A stretch of 64,000 nt of DNA from contig CBCTHE010000007.1 in NCBI GenBank assembly GCA_965146665.1, positions 1 through 64,000 on the forward strand, written 5' to 3'. The DNA is from Ructibacterium sp965146665. Its GTDB lineage: Bacteria > Bacillota > Clostridia > Monoglobales > Monoglobaceae. Shown in pieces: positions 35,775 to 43,030 of the stretch; the first letter of the stretch is position 1, and each line of letters opens with the position of its first letter. The notes under the pieces are model-generated. The model did not search any database and was not told where the DNA came from. It was given only the letters and a program-made list of their open reading frames with translations. Both the position numbers and the translations under genes were made by a program.

Positions 35775-35825
35775 CGTGAGGCGGCGCAATGGGCCGGAAA
35801 ACGCAATCGGATTTGGCGACCTAAT

Positions 35826-35854
35826 AAAAAAGAGCTGTCTGAGACAGCTCTTTT
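35826..35854. terminator. Bidirectional terminator between ftsZ and the amidase
   Basis: A perfect 10-bp stem AGAGCTGTCT/AGACAGCTCT around one base, flanked by AAAAA and TTTT, so it serves both strands. It overlaps the amidase stop codon. Confidence 0.8.
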
Positions 35855-36500
35855 ACCCTTCTGTGAGAGAATCCAAAAAGGCCTGCCAGTCTGCCGCAGA
35901 CATGCTGGCCGGACAGTTTTTCCCGCTGGCGTCCTGGTGACGAACCACATGGCGCACGTCCACATGGAGCTCCTTCATGAGCCGCCGGGTCAGTTGACGG
36001 GCATTGTCCAGAGCTTTTGCATAATTCCCGTCCTGATTGACGCAGATCTCCACACCGATACTGTTGCGGTTCTGGATTTTGGCGCCCCTGCCGCCGTCAC
36101 CGCAGTGCCAGGTGTAATAATGGTAGTAGTCGTTGACCTGCAGGGCCTTGGTGTCATCCACAAAAAAGTCCGCGCTGGAGCTCTGGTCCCCGCTGTTAAA
36201 AAAGGTATAGTGGCTGTCCGCGTCGGCACCGGACCGTGGATTGGCCGTATCGTGGATCACAATATAGGAGATGGTGTAAGGCGTGCGGAGGCATTTGGTC
36301 CGGTTATAGGCGATTTGCAGACCGTCATAACCAGTGGGCGCGGCGAAAAAACGGACGAATATAAAAACCAGAACGCCAAAGACCGCGGCGGTCAGAAGCA
36401 GGCCCGAAAAACAGCCGTGCCGCCGCCTTTTTGTTCGTCTGGCGGGCTTTGCCCTTCTGTTTTCAGTATATGGCGCTGCGGGATATTCAACAGGACGCAC
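35853..36500 (-). CDS. N-acetylmuramoyl-L-alanine amidase (amidase_2), membrane anchored
   Basis: A 215-aa enzyme with a basic head, one membrane helix (about 27-48) and an amidase_2 domain that cleaves the MurNAc-L-Ala bond. Zinc ligands are likely His in IVIHDT, His in RHVVRHQD and Cys in KNCPAS. The start GTG at 36,500 has AAGGAG 9 nt upstream; an ATG 9 nt earlier touches that site. It is convergent with ftsZ. A role in spore or vegetative wall turnover cannot be decided. Confidence 0.85.
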   Translation of the reverse strand: MRPVEYPAAPYTENRRAKPARRTKRRRHGCFSGLLLTAAVFGVLVFIFVRFFAAPTGYDGLQIAYNRTKCLRTPYTISYIVIHDTANPRSGADADSHYTFFNSGDQSSSADFFVDDTKALQVNDYYHYYTWHCGDGGRGAKIQNRNSIGVEICVNQDGNYAKALDNARQLTRRLMKELHVDVRHVVRHQDASGKNCPASMSAADWQAFLDSLTEG

Positions 36501-36626
36501 CGGAAACATCTCCTTATCATTTGATCGTTTTGTTTTTGACAGTATACCAGACAAGTATAAACAAAAGATAACAAAATTCTAAATTCTTTTTGGATTTCGG
36601 CCTTTTATGCAAAGTTCCGACCGGAG

Positions 36627-36656
36627 TTGACAAAGTAAATTCCTGTGTGGTAAACT
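36627..36656 (+). promoter_or_regulatory. Sigma-A promoter of the substrate-binding lipoprotein
   Basis: TTGACA at 36,627-36,632, 18-bp spacer, TAAACT at 36,651-36,656, 31 nt before the start codon. Confidence 0.65.
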
Positions 36657-36687
36657 GGGGCCAGATACAGCGGAAAGGGTGCGGAAG

Positions 36688-37830
36688 ATGGGACAGGAAA
36701 TCAAAAAAATGAAACGCATATTTCTGGCGGCGGCCATGGCCGGGGTACTTGTGCTGACCGGCTGCGGCGGAAACGCGAAACGGGAGGACAAGGAGCTTAA
36801 AATCGGCTTTTTGGGCTCCCGTCAGGCTGTCAGCGAAAGCGCCCCGGAGCTTCTCTGGGGCATGGAGACGGCAAAGGAAGACCTGAACCGGAAGTATCAG
36901 GAGCAGGGCTATACCGTCACAGTGGAGTTTTTTGACGACCGCGGCGAAAAGGGCGGCGCGGCAGAACAGGCAAAGGAGATTTTGGCCCGGGAGGACATCG
37001 ACTTTGTGTTTGTTCTCAGTCAGGACGAGGCGCTGGAAAAGGCGGCAAAGAGACTTGCCAGGGGCGGGCGGACGACCTTCTGGCTGGACGAGGCGGGACA
37101 GGCCGCCCGCGGTAAAAAAGACCAGTATCAGTTCTATAATACCTATAGCCTGGCCGCCCAGGCGGAGGCGGCAGCGGATTATCTCCGGGGGTCCGGTGTC
37201 CGAAGGATCGCCGCGGCCTATACTCCCGGGGGCGTTTCGAAACAGGAGTATGAGGCGCTGTGTGCGGCCGCGGAGCAGAGCGGAATTGAGATCAGTGCGG
37301 TGGCAGAGCTGGACCGGCAGACGCCGGACGAGGCCGTGAAGTCCTTGCGGGACGCAGATGTACAGGCCGTGGCGGTTCTGGCGGGAAGCACCAACAAAAA
37401 TGTGGATCTGATCCGCGCGGTGCGGAAACAGATGCCGGATGTGACCGTGTTTTCGGATCATACGGTGGATCAGACCAGCGTTTTGAAATCAGATGCCAAA
37501 ACCCTGGAGGGGACAATCATCCCCTGTGATATTCAGACCCAATGGGATGGGGCTGAGCTCAACGCTCTCATTGAGCGGTATCAGGCGGTCTATAAGGAGG
37601 ATTCGCAGGTGGGAAGGGTATCCCACGGGTATTTTTCCCTTGCTGCCGCTGTGGATGCGGCGGTGGCCTGCGGTACGGCGGAGCCGAAGACGCTGGATCA
37701 ATACTTCAAAAGCCCGTCCAGCGCCAGATACCTCTTTGACGAAAACGGGGCGCTTCGGTATGATGAGATCCCCATGCTCCAGGCCCGGAACGGGGTGTTT
37801 GAAATCGTTGGCCAGGGCGCCGGAGAATAA
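36688..37830 (+). CDS. Type I periplasmic-binding-like lipoprotein (branched amino acid BP family)
   Basis: A 380-aa lipoprotein: signal peptide with lipobox VLTGCGG, Cys at about residue 27, then two Rossmann-like lobes as in LivJ (for example GFLGSRQAVSESAPELLWGM and VAVLAGSTNKNVDLIRAV). It should bind a small ligand outside the membrane. No permease or ATPase is near, so it could deliver to a remote transporter or act in sensing. The start may be 36,688 (AAAGGG 8 nt upstream) or 36,709. Confidence 0.82.
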   Translation: MGQEIKKMKRIFLAAAMAGVLVLTGCGGNAKREDKELKIGFLGSRQAVSESAPELLWGMETAKEDLNRKYQEQGYTVTVEFFDDRGEKGGAAEQAKEILAREDIDFVFVLSQDEALEKAAKRLARGGRTTFWLDEAGQAARGKKDQYQFYNTYSLAAQAEAAADYLRGSGVRRIAAAYTPGGVSKQEYEALCAAAEQSGIEISAVAELDRQTPDEAVKSLRDADVQAVAVLAGSTNKNVDLIRAVRKQMPDVTVFSDHTVDQTSVLKSDAKTLEGTIIPCDIQTQWDGAELNALIERYQAVYKEDSQVGRVSHGYFSLAAAVDAAVACGTAEPKTLDQYFKSPSSARYLFDENGALRYDEIPMLQARNGVFEIVGQGAGE

Positions 37831-37853
37831 GAGGAAGAATGGAGCAAAAAGAA

Positions 37854-37889
37854 GACGCGGGGCACATCAAGCCTCCGCGTCCTTTTTTT
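37854..37889. terminator. Terminator between the lipoprotein and sigF
   Basis: GACGCGG/CCGCGTC stem followed by CTTTTTTT on the plus strand; on the minus strand the other arm is followed by TTCTTTTTG. Convergent genes end on both sides. Confidence 0.75.
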
Positions 37890-37894
37890 GATTG

Positions 37895-38647
37895 TCAGCC
37901 GCTTCCGGCACTGCCGGTGAGCCTCTCCCGCATCTTCATCAGCAGTTTTTTTTCGATCCGCGAGACCTGAACCTGGGAGATTCCCAGCATTTCAGCGATC
38001 TGCGTCTGGGTCTTTTGCTTGAAGTAGCGCATGCAGATGATTTTCTGTTCCCGTTCCCCAAACTCGGACAGGAGTTGACGCAGGACCAGCTTGTTCACGA
38101 TCTCAGCCTCGTAGTCCGTCTCGTTTTCAAGCCGTTCAATCAGCGGCCGGTTTTCCCGGCTGCCGTCGTCTGACACCGCATAGAGGGATTCCGGCTTGAT
38201 CCCCGCCTCCATGGCGGTGGAAAGCTCCGCCGGCGAGATCTCAAGCCGGTCGGCGATCTCCTTGAGCGTGGGTTCCACCCCGTTCCGGCTGGTGAGCTGT
38301 TCCTTGACCGCCATGGCCTTTGCGGCGGTTTCCTTCAGGCTCCGGCTTACCTTAATGATGCCGTCATCCCGGATAAAACGCTTGATTTCTCCCATGATCA
38401 TGGGCACGGCATAGGTAGAGAATTTCACGCCATAATTGCAGTCGAATTTCTGCACCGCTTTAATTAGGCCGATACAGCCTACCTGGAACAGATCCTCCAG
38501 CTCATGGCCGCGGCCGGCAAACCGCCGAACAACGCTATGTACCAGTCCGGTGTTCTGCTGAACCAGCAGGTCCTGCGCATTCCGGTCACCCTTTGCCGCA
38601 AGCTGGAGCAGGTCTTCGTTGCTCTGGGCGGGTTCATACATATGCAT
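37895..38647 (-). CDS. sigF: Sporulation sigma factor SigF (SpoIIAC)
   Basis: A 250-aa sigma-70 family factor with region 2 (GHELEDLFQVGCIGLIKAVQ, FSTYAVPMIMGEIKRFIRDD), region 3 and a region 4 helix-turn-helix (QIAEMLGISQVQVSRIEKK). It is the first forespore sigma factor, third gene of the spoIIA operon, overlapping spoIIAB by 14 nt. Start ATG at 38,647 or 38,641; no strong ribosome site, so translation is probably coupled to spoIIAB. Confidence 0.96.
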   Translation of the reverse strand: MHMYEPAQSNEDLLQLAAKGDRNAQDLLVQQNTGLVHSVVRRFAGRGHELEDLFQVGCIGLIKAVQKFDCNYGVKFSTYAVPMIMGEIKRFIRDDGIIKVSRSLKETAAKAMAVKEQLTSRNGVEPTLKEIADRLEISPAELSTAMEAGIKPESLYAVSDDGSRENRPLIERLENETDYEAEIVNKLVLRQLLSEFGEREQKIICMRYFKQKTQTQIAEMLGISQVQVSRIEKKLLMKMRERLTGSAGSG

Positions 38648-39065
38648 CAATCCCGACGCGCTTGGTCATGGTCACGGTAGTTCCCTCGCCCACCTCGGAT
38701 TCCACCTGCAGCGTATCCATAAAGCTCTCCATCACCGTAAAGCCCATGCCGCTCCGGTCCTCGTCCGGCGTGCCGGAATACAGGGGCTGCATAGCGAGCT
38801 CAATATCCTCAATCCCCCTTCCCTTGTCGCTGACAGAGACCTCGATTTCACAGCCGGAAATCCGGCACACAACCTCTACCACACCCTTCATATTGGCATA
38901 TCCATGGACAATGGCGTTGGTCACTGCCTCGGAAACGGCGGTTTTGATGTCGGCCAGTTCCTCACAGGTGAGATCAAGCTGTGTGGCAAAGGCCCCCACG
39001 GCCGCCCGGGCAAAGCCCTCATTCTGGCTCTTGCTGGGGAATTCCAGCTTCATGTAATTTTCCAT
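38634..39065 (-). CDS. spoIIAB: Anti-sigma F factor/serine kinase SpoIIAB
   Basis: A 143-aa GHKL kinase with N box EAVTNAIVHGYAN and G motifs SDKGRGIEDIE and RSGMGFTVMES. It holds SigF inactive and phosphorylates SpoIIAA. GGAGG lies 8 nt before the ATG. Middle gene of the operon. Confidence 0.97.
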   Translation of the reverse strand: MENYMKLEFPSKSQNEGFARAAVGAFATQLDLTCEELADIKTAVSEAVTNAIVHGYANMKGVVEVVCRISGCEIEVSVSDKGRGIEDIELAMQPLYSGTPDEDRSGMGFTVMESFMDTLQVESEVGEGTTVTMTKRVGIDAYV

Positions 39066-39077
39066 TTTCGGTTCCTC

Positions 39078-39383
39078 CTAACCACAATCCATGATTTTTT
39101 TCAGTCCTGATAATTCCAGTATCTTATCGACCTGCGGGCGTGCCCGGATGATCATTGTCTTTCCGCCCCGGGCCTTGATCTGCTTGTATCTTCCAATGAT
39201 GACCCCTATGCCGGAGCTGTCCATAAAGGTGACGCCCGCGAAATCCAAAATCAGGTTTCTGACGTTTTTTAACTGGATCTCCCGGTCAATATCCGTGCGT
39301 ATTTCCGCGGCACAGCTCTGGTCGATCTCGCCTTCCAGCTTGACCACCAGGGTGGTGCCGATATATTCCATGCGCATATCCAT
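39078..39383 (-). CDS. spoIIAA: Anti-anti-sigma factor SpoIIAA
   Basis: A 101-aa STAS-domain protein. The phosphorylated Ser is in FMDSSGIGVIIGRYK at about residue 56-57. In its dephosphorylated form it releases SigF from SpoIIAB. AGGAGG precedes the ATG. First gene of the spoIIA operon. Confidence 0.97.
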   Translation of the reverse strand: MDMRMEYIGTTLVVKLEGEIDQSCAAEIRTDIDREIQLKNVRNLILDFAGVTFMDSSGIGVIIGRYKQIKARGGKTMIIRARPQVDKILELSGLKKIMDCG

Positions 39384-39480
39384 GTCGTTCCTCCTTTGAC
39401 TGTTGTTTTCACCGCAGATTATCCTGCCTTTTTATCATAGCATAAAAATTTTATTTCCCATTTATTTCCAAACAAAATTA

Positions 39481-39497
39481 TTCGACATAAAACGACA
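39481..39497 (-). promoter_or_regulatory. Tandem Spo0A boxes upstream of spoIIA
   Basis: On the minus strand TGTCGAA (39,481-39,487) is a perfect 0A box and TGTCGTT (39,491-39,497) a near match, 10 bp apart, about 100 bp upstream of spoIIAA. spoIIA is a classic target of Spo0A~P in Firmicutes. No clear SigH -10 is seen. Confidence 0.65.
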
Positions 39498-39511
39498 AAC
39501 TACAACAAAAT

Positions 39512-39540
39512 TTGCAAAAGCCTGAAAAATAGAGTAGAAT
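39512..39540 (+). promoter_or_regulatory. Sigma-A promoter toward the RHH/comF genes
   Basis: TTGCAA at 39,512-39,517, 17-bp spacer, TAGAAT at 39,535-39,540. Confidence 0.65.
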
Positions 39541-39578
39541 AGAAGACGAAAACAATGAAAAACTGGAGGTTTACGTCA

Positions 39579-39638
39579 ATGGAGCGTATTTTTATGCCCT
39601 TATGGTTGGATTGTAATAGAATACTGGTATATGGGTAA
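39579..39638 (+). CDS. Possible 19-aa leader peptide
   Basis: ATG with TGGAGG about 8 nt upstream, reading MERIFMPLWLDCNRILVYG then TAA. It lies right after the promoter at 39,512-39,540. It could be a translated leader or the first codons of a decayed gene. Weak case. Confidence 0.3.
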   Translation: MERIFMPLWLDCNRILVYG

Positions 39639-39646
39639 AATATAAT

Positions 39647-39708
39647 GTACTTAAAATAAGTCTATATTTGACTTTTTTTGTCGAATGGTACTTAAAATGT
39701 ACTTGTGA
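39647..39708 (+). repeat. GTACTTAAAAT direct repeats (candidate operator of the RHH gene)
   Basis: GTACTTAAAAT occurs at 39,647-39,657 and 39,688-39,698 (41 bp apart, about four helical turns), with a third partial GTACTTGTG at 39,699. A TGTCGAA box (39,679-39,685, plus strand) lies between. They are 35-100 bp upstream of a ribbon-helix-helix gene. Confidence 0.45.
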
Positions 39709-39742
39709 TTCTGACTTGTTACAAAGCTGAAAGGAGTACATT

Positions 39743-39904
39743 ATGAAACAGGAAAAGCATCTTGGTCTGCGCATCAGTGAGGAAATGCACAAGAAACTGA
39801 AGAGTCTGTCAGAGTATGACGGACGTTCCATCAATGCAGAGGTCCGATATTTGATCCGCATGGCCATTGAAAAGCATGAACGGGATCACGGAACAATAGA
39901 ATAG
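39743..39904 (+). CDS. Arc-like ribbon-helix-helix DNA-binding protein
   Basis: A 53-aa protein reading KHLGLRISEEMHKKLKSLSE then YDGRSINAEVRYLIRMAIEK: one beta strand and two helices typical of Arc/MetJ-type repressors. AAGGAG lies 7 nt before the ATG. It is 5 nt upstream of comF. Likely a small autoregulator; target unknown. Confidence 0.8.
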   Translation: MKQEKHLGLRISEEMHKKLKSLSEYDGRSINAEVRYLIRMAIEKHERDHGTIE

Positions 39905-39909
39905 AGCGG

Positions 39910-40653
39910 ATGCAGCAGAATAGGAAAAATAAAGTCAAGCAGTGTCTGACGCCGCTGATCAATTTCATCTTTCCGCCGCGGTGCGTGTTTTGCCGGACGC
40001 TTCTGTCCCTGTCCGCCGCGGAAATGATCTGTATGGACTGTGAAAACAATCTGCCTTATTGTCTGGCAGGGAACCGGTGTGACCGCTGCGGCAAGCCATT
40101 GGAATCCGGAGCGCGTCTGTGCGGCCATTGCCGGAGCAATCCACCGCCGCCGTATAAAAAGATCTGCTCACCCTATATCTATAAGGATCAGGTGAGCCGC
40201 GCGCTGGTACGCTTTAAGCGGGAGAGGTATCAGAGCTTTGCCGGGGTGTTTGCCAGACATATGCGGGTGGTGGTGGAGCACGACTGTCCCAATACCGCCT
40301 TTGACTATGTGCTGTCGGTCCCGCCGCGGCCGGAGCGCATGCGCAAAGAGGGCTATGATCAGGCGGAGCGGCTGGCCCGCGCGCTGGCAAAGGAACTGGG
40401 AGTCCCGTATCTCAGCGGCGCAATGCGCCAGCGGGAGAACCGCAGAAAGCAGAGCGGACTTAATTATGAAGCCCGCCAGAGAAACACCCAGGGGAATTTT
40501 GAGGTGCGGAAGGGAAAAATCCTTTTGGGCAGAACCGTTTTGCTGGTGGATGATATCTGCACCACCCGGGCCACCTTAAAGGAGTGCGCGGGCGTATTGC
40601 GGACCGCGGGTGCCGCCGCGGTGTACTGCGCAACAGCGGCCACCACGGTTTGA
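39910..40653 (+). CDS. ComF family phosphoribosyltransferase-like protein
   Basis: A 247-aa protein with two N-terminal Cys zinc knuckles (CVFC...CMDC and CDRCGKP...CGHC) and a C-terminal phosphoribosyltransferase-type loop VLLVDDICTTRATLKEC. The ComF family takes part in DNA uptake in competence, though many members are in non-competent species. No late competence operon is near. Confidence 0.88.
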   Translation: MQQNRKNKVKQCLTPLINFIFPPRCVFCRTLLSLSAAEMICMDCENNLPYCLAGNRCDRCGKPLESGARLCGHCRSNPPPPYKKICSPYIYKDQVSRALVRFKRERYQSFAGVFARHMRVVVEHDCPNTAFDYVLSVPPRPERMRKEGYDQAERLARALAKELGVPYLSGAMRQRENRRKQSGLNYEARQRNTQGNFEVRKGKILLGRTVLLVDDICTTRATLKECAGVLRTAGAAAVYCATAATTV

Positions 40654-40698
40654 CGGGAAAGGTAATAGGTGTTTACCTGCACAGATTAAAAAAACAGA

Positions 40699-40732
40699 GG
40701 CCCGGAACGTTTTTTGTTCCGGGCCCTTTTTT
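40699..40732 (+). terminator. Intrinsic terminator after comF
   Basis: A perfect 10-bp stem GGCCCGGAAC/GTTCCGGGCC, 7-nt loop, followed by CTTTTTT. Confidence 0.92.
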
Positions 40733-40794
40733 GACGGTGATGTCTTCGGGGACCTGCGGAGGTCCGGCCAGGGATAAAAAATATGAAAAAAGTA

Positions 40795-40829
40795 TTGACA
40801 AATATGTATATGCAGTATATACTGTATAT
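40795..40829 (+). promoter_or_regulatory. Promoter with overlapping palindromic GntR operator
   Basis: TTGACA at 40,795-40,800, 17-bp spacer, TATACT at 40,818-40,823. A palindrome centred between 40,818 and 40,819 (CAGTATATACTG perfect, arms extending to 40,808-40,829 with one mismatch) covers the -10. This fits autorepression by the GntR/YtrA-like regulator 50 bp downstream. Confidence 0.75.
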
Positions 40830-40878
40830 GTAATGCATATACAATTGCGGCCGCACAGAAGAGAGAAGAGGTGATTGC

Positions 40879-41253
40879 GTGCAGATTATTGTGTCCAACC
40901 AGTCCGGCAAACCCATATATCAGCAGATCATGAGCCAGATTAAAAACGGAATTCTGCGGGGAGAGCTCAGGGCAAATGAGCCGCTGCCCTCCATCCGCGG
41001 ACTGGCAAAGGAACTGAAAATCAGCGTTATCACCACCAAAAAGGCCTATGAGGAGCTGGAGGCCGAGGGCTTTATTATCAGCACGCCGGGCAAAGGCTCT
41101 TATGTCGCGCCTCAAAACCGGGCGCTGATGCAGGAGGTACGGCTGAAAAAGGTGGAAGAGGCGCTGGAGCAGGCTGTGGATACGGCCCGGGCCATGCAGG
41201 TCAGCCGGGAAGAGGTCGAGGAAATGCTCAGACTGCTGTACGAGGAAGCGTGA
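40879..41253 (+). CDS. GntR family regulator (YtrA subfamily)
   Basis: A 124-aa regulator with an N-terminal winged helix (QIMSQIKNGILRGELRANEP, RGLAKELKISVITTKKAYEE) and a short C-terminal helical tail, the size of YtrA-type regulators. These usually repress an adjacent ABC transporter operon, as here. The start is GTG at 40,879 with AGAGGTG upstream. Confidence 0.92.
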   Translation: MQIIVSNQSGKPIYQQIMSQIKNGILRGELRANEPLPSIRGLAKELKISVITTKKAYEELEAEGFIISTPGKGSYVAPQNRALMQEVRLKKVEEALEQAVDTARAMQVSREEVEEMLRLLYEEA

Positions 41254-41334
41254 GAAGGCATGAGGGCGCGGCGCGGCCGGCTGCAGGACCGGCCCCCGCA
41301 CCCCGCAGACGTATCAAACAAGGAGGTACATATC

Positions 41335-42195
41335 GTGGAACAGGCGATTGAAATCAGGAATTTTACCAAAGAATATAAAGAGTTTTCCATTCGGGACATG
41401 AACCTTGCCATACCGAAAGGGTACATCACCGGATTTGTGGGCCGGAACGGGGCCGGAAAGTCCACTGCGCTGAAAGGAATTCTAAACATGTACCGGTTCG
41501 GCGGAGAGATTCAGGTACTGGGCATGGACAGCCGGAAACAGGAGCAGGAGATCAAAAACCGGCTGGGTGTGGTCCTGAGCGAGGACGGATTTATTGAGGA
41601 TATTCCGGTCCGGCAGTTCATCCGGATTGTGCGGCCCTTTTACAGCAGCTGGCAGGAGGAGACCTTTCAGCGGCTGGCCGGGAGATTTTCGCTGTCCATG
41701 GACAAAAAGGTATCGGAGCTGTCCCGGGGTATGCGGGTGAAGCTGGCGCTGGCCATTGCCCTGTCCCATAACGCGGAGCTCTTCCTGCTGGATGAGCCCA
41801 CAGCCGGGCTGGACCCCATGGTTCGGGACGAGATTCTGGACATCTTTATGGAGCTGATCCAGGACGAGGAGAAAACCGTGTTCTTTTCCACCCATATTAC
41901 CTCGGACCTGGATAAGGTGGCGGATTATATTGTGCTGATTGAGCAGGGGGAGATCATTCTGAATCAGCCTAAGGACGAACTGCTGGACGAGCATATCCTG
42001 ATTCAAGGGGACAAAAAAGATTTAGACAGCGCATGTCAGGACGCGCTGGTGGGATGGAAAGAGCATAAATTTGGATTCGAGGGACTGGCAAAGCGTTCAA
42101 AGCTCCGGGACGCCGGACGGTTTGTGAAAGAAAAACCCAACGTGGAACAGCTGATGACCTATTACATAAGGGGGATTGAACATGAGTGTGATTAA
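41335..42195 (+). CDS. ABC transporter ATP-binding protein
   Basis: A 286-aa ATPase with Walker A GRNGAGKST (about residues 38-46), signature ELSRGMRVKLALA and Walker B AELFLLDEPTAGLD. It belongs to the YtrB/EcsA-like group. The start GTG at 41,335 has AAGGAGG 8 nt upstream. Together with the permease it is likely repressed by the GntR protein until an envelope-active compound is present. Confidence 0.93.
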   Translation: MEQAIEIRNFTKEYKEFSIRDMNLAIPKGYITGFVGRNGAGKSTALKGILNMYRFGGEIQVLGMDSRKQEQEIKNRLGVVLSEDGFIEDIPVRQFIRIVRPFYSSWQEETFQRLAGRFSLSMDKKVSELSRGMRVKLALAIALSHNAELFLLDEPTAGLDPMVRDEILDIFMELIQDEEKTVFFSTHITSDLDKVADYIVLIEQGEIILNQPKDELLDEHILIQGDKKDLDSACQDALVGWKEHKFGFEGLAKRSKLRDAGRFVKEKPNVEQLMTYYIRGIEHECD

Positions 42196-42850
42196 CATTT
42201 TGAGAAAGGATTGGATCTCCTACCGCAAGACCATGGTCTGGGCGCTGGTTTATCTGCTTCTCTTTGTATTCTGCTTTCGGAGTATGTCGGGAATTCAGGG
42301 GAGTTATATCATGACCATCACGCTGGCGGTGTATATTGTATCGGTGGGTTCCATTCAGAATGATGAGAAAAACAGGGTGGACTGCCTGCTTGGCATCCTG
42401 CCGCTCAAGCGCGCAGACGTGGTGATCGCGAAGTTCCTGCTGTCTAACGCGTTCTGGCTTGCGGGGCTTGCGGTTTACACGGTTCTGGGCGGCGCGAACC
42501 AGCTGTTTTTCCCGCGGGCGGTTCTGTTTGAGATTCCGGCGTTCGGAAGCGCGGCGGGGGCGTTTTTAAGCGTGTCCTTCCTGAACATGCTGGGAATCCC
42601 CCTGTCCTACAAGTTTGGAAGCAACCGGGGCAGAATGATCACATCACTGCTGGGTGTGATGATTTTCGGCGGTGTGCTTGCCGGTGTATTCGCAACGGGC
42701 ATGGTTTTTGAATCTGGAATTCATGCGGGTCAGGTGAACGTGTCCCTGCAGAGCTTTCCGGTCGGTCTGCTGATGATGGGTGTGGGACTGGTGTTCCAGC
42801 TGATCGGTCTGGCCGCGGCGCTCCGCGTCTACGGGAGAAAAGAATTGTAG
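42182..42850 (+). CDS. ABC-2 type permease
   Basis: A 222-aa protein with six hydrophobic segments (for example WALVYLLLFVFCFRSM and FPVGLLMMGVGLVFQLIGLA). It overlaps the ATPase gene by 14 nt and is the membrane part of the transporter. The last gene before a strong terminator. Confidence 0.88.
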   Translation: MSVINILRKDWISYRKTMVWALVYLLLFVFCFRSMSGIQGSYIMTITLAVYIVSVGSIQNDEKNRVDCLLGILPLKRADVVIAKFLLSNAFWLAGLAVYTVLGGANQLFFPRAVLFEIPAFGSAAGAFLSVSFLNMLGIPLSYKFGSNRGRMITSLLGVMIFGGVLAGVFATGMVFESGIHAGQVNVSLQSFPVGLLMMGVGLVFQLIGLAAALRVYGRKEL

Positions 42851-42880
42851 TTTTCGGTTTTGGTTAGAATATACTGAAAA

Positions 42881-42917
42881 AATTGCGGGTGTCTCTACAA
42901 AACCCGCAATTTTTTTG
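42881..42917 (+). terminator. Intrinsic terminator after the GntR/ABC operon
   Basis: A 10-bp stem AATTGCGGGT/ACCCGCAATT, 11-nt loop, followed by TTTTTT. Confidence 0.92.
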
Positions 42918-42918
42918 C

Positions 42919-42947
42919 TTGTATGGGCAGGGAAAGTGTGGTATACT
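42919..42947 (+). promoter_or_regulatory. Sigma-A promoter of the DUF512/der operon
   Basis: TTGTAT at 42,919-42,924, 17-bp spacer, TATACT at 42,942-42,947, directly after a terminator and 84 nt before the start codon. Confidence 0.6.
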
Positions 42948-43030
42948 AAATCCATATTACAACAGACCTGTCCGCACGTCCAGACGCAGAGGACAGGCCT
43001 CACAACGCAGAAAAGGGATGGAGCGATAGC

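Noticed and set aside
39579..39638. Start of a precorrin-2 dehydrogenase pseudogene
   Set aside because: MPLWLDCNRILVYG recalls such N-termini, but only 14 residues can be compared and nothing of the rest is found.
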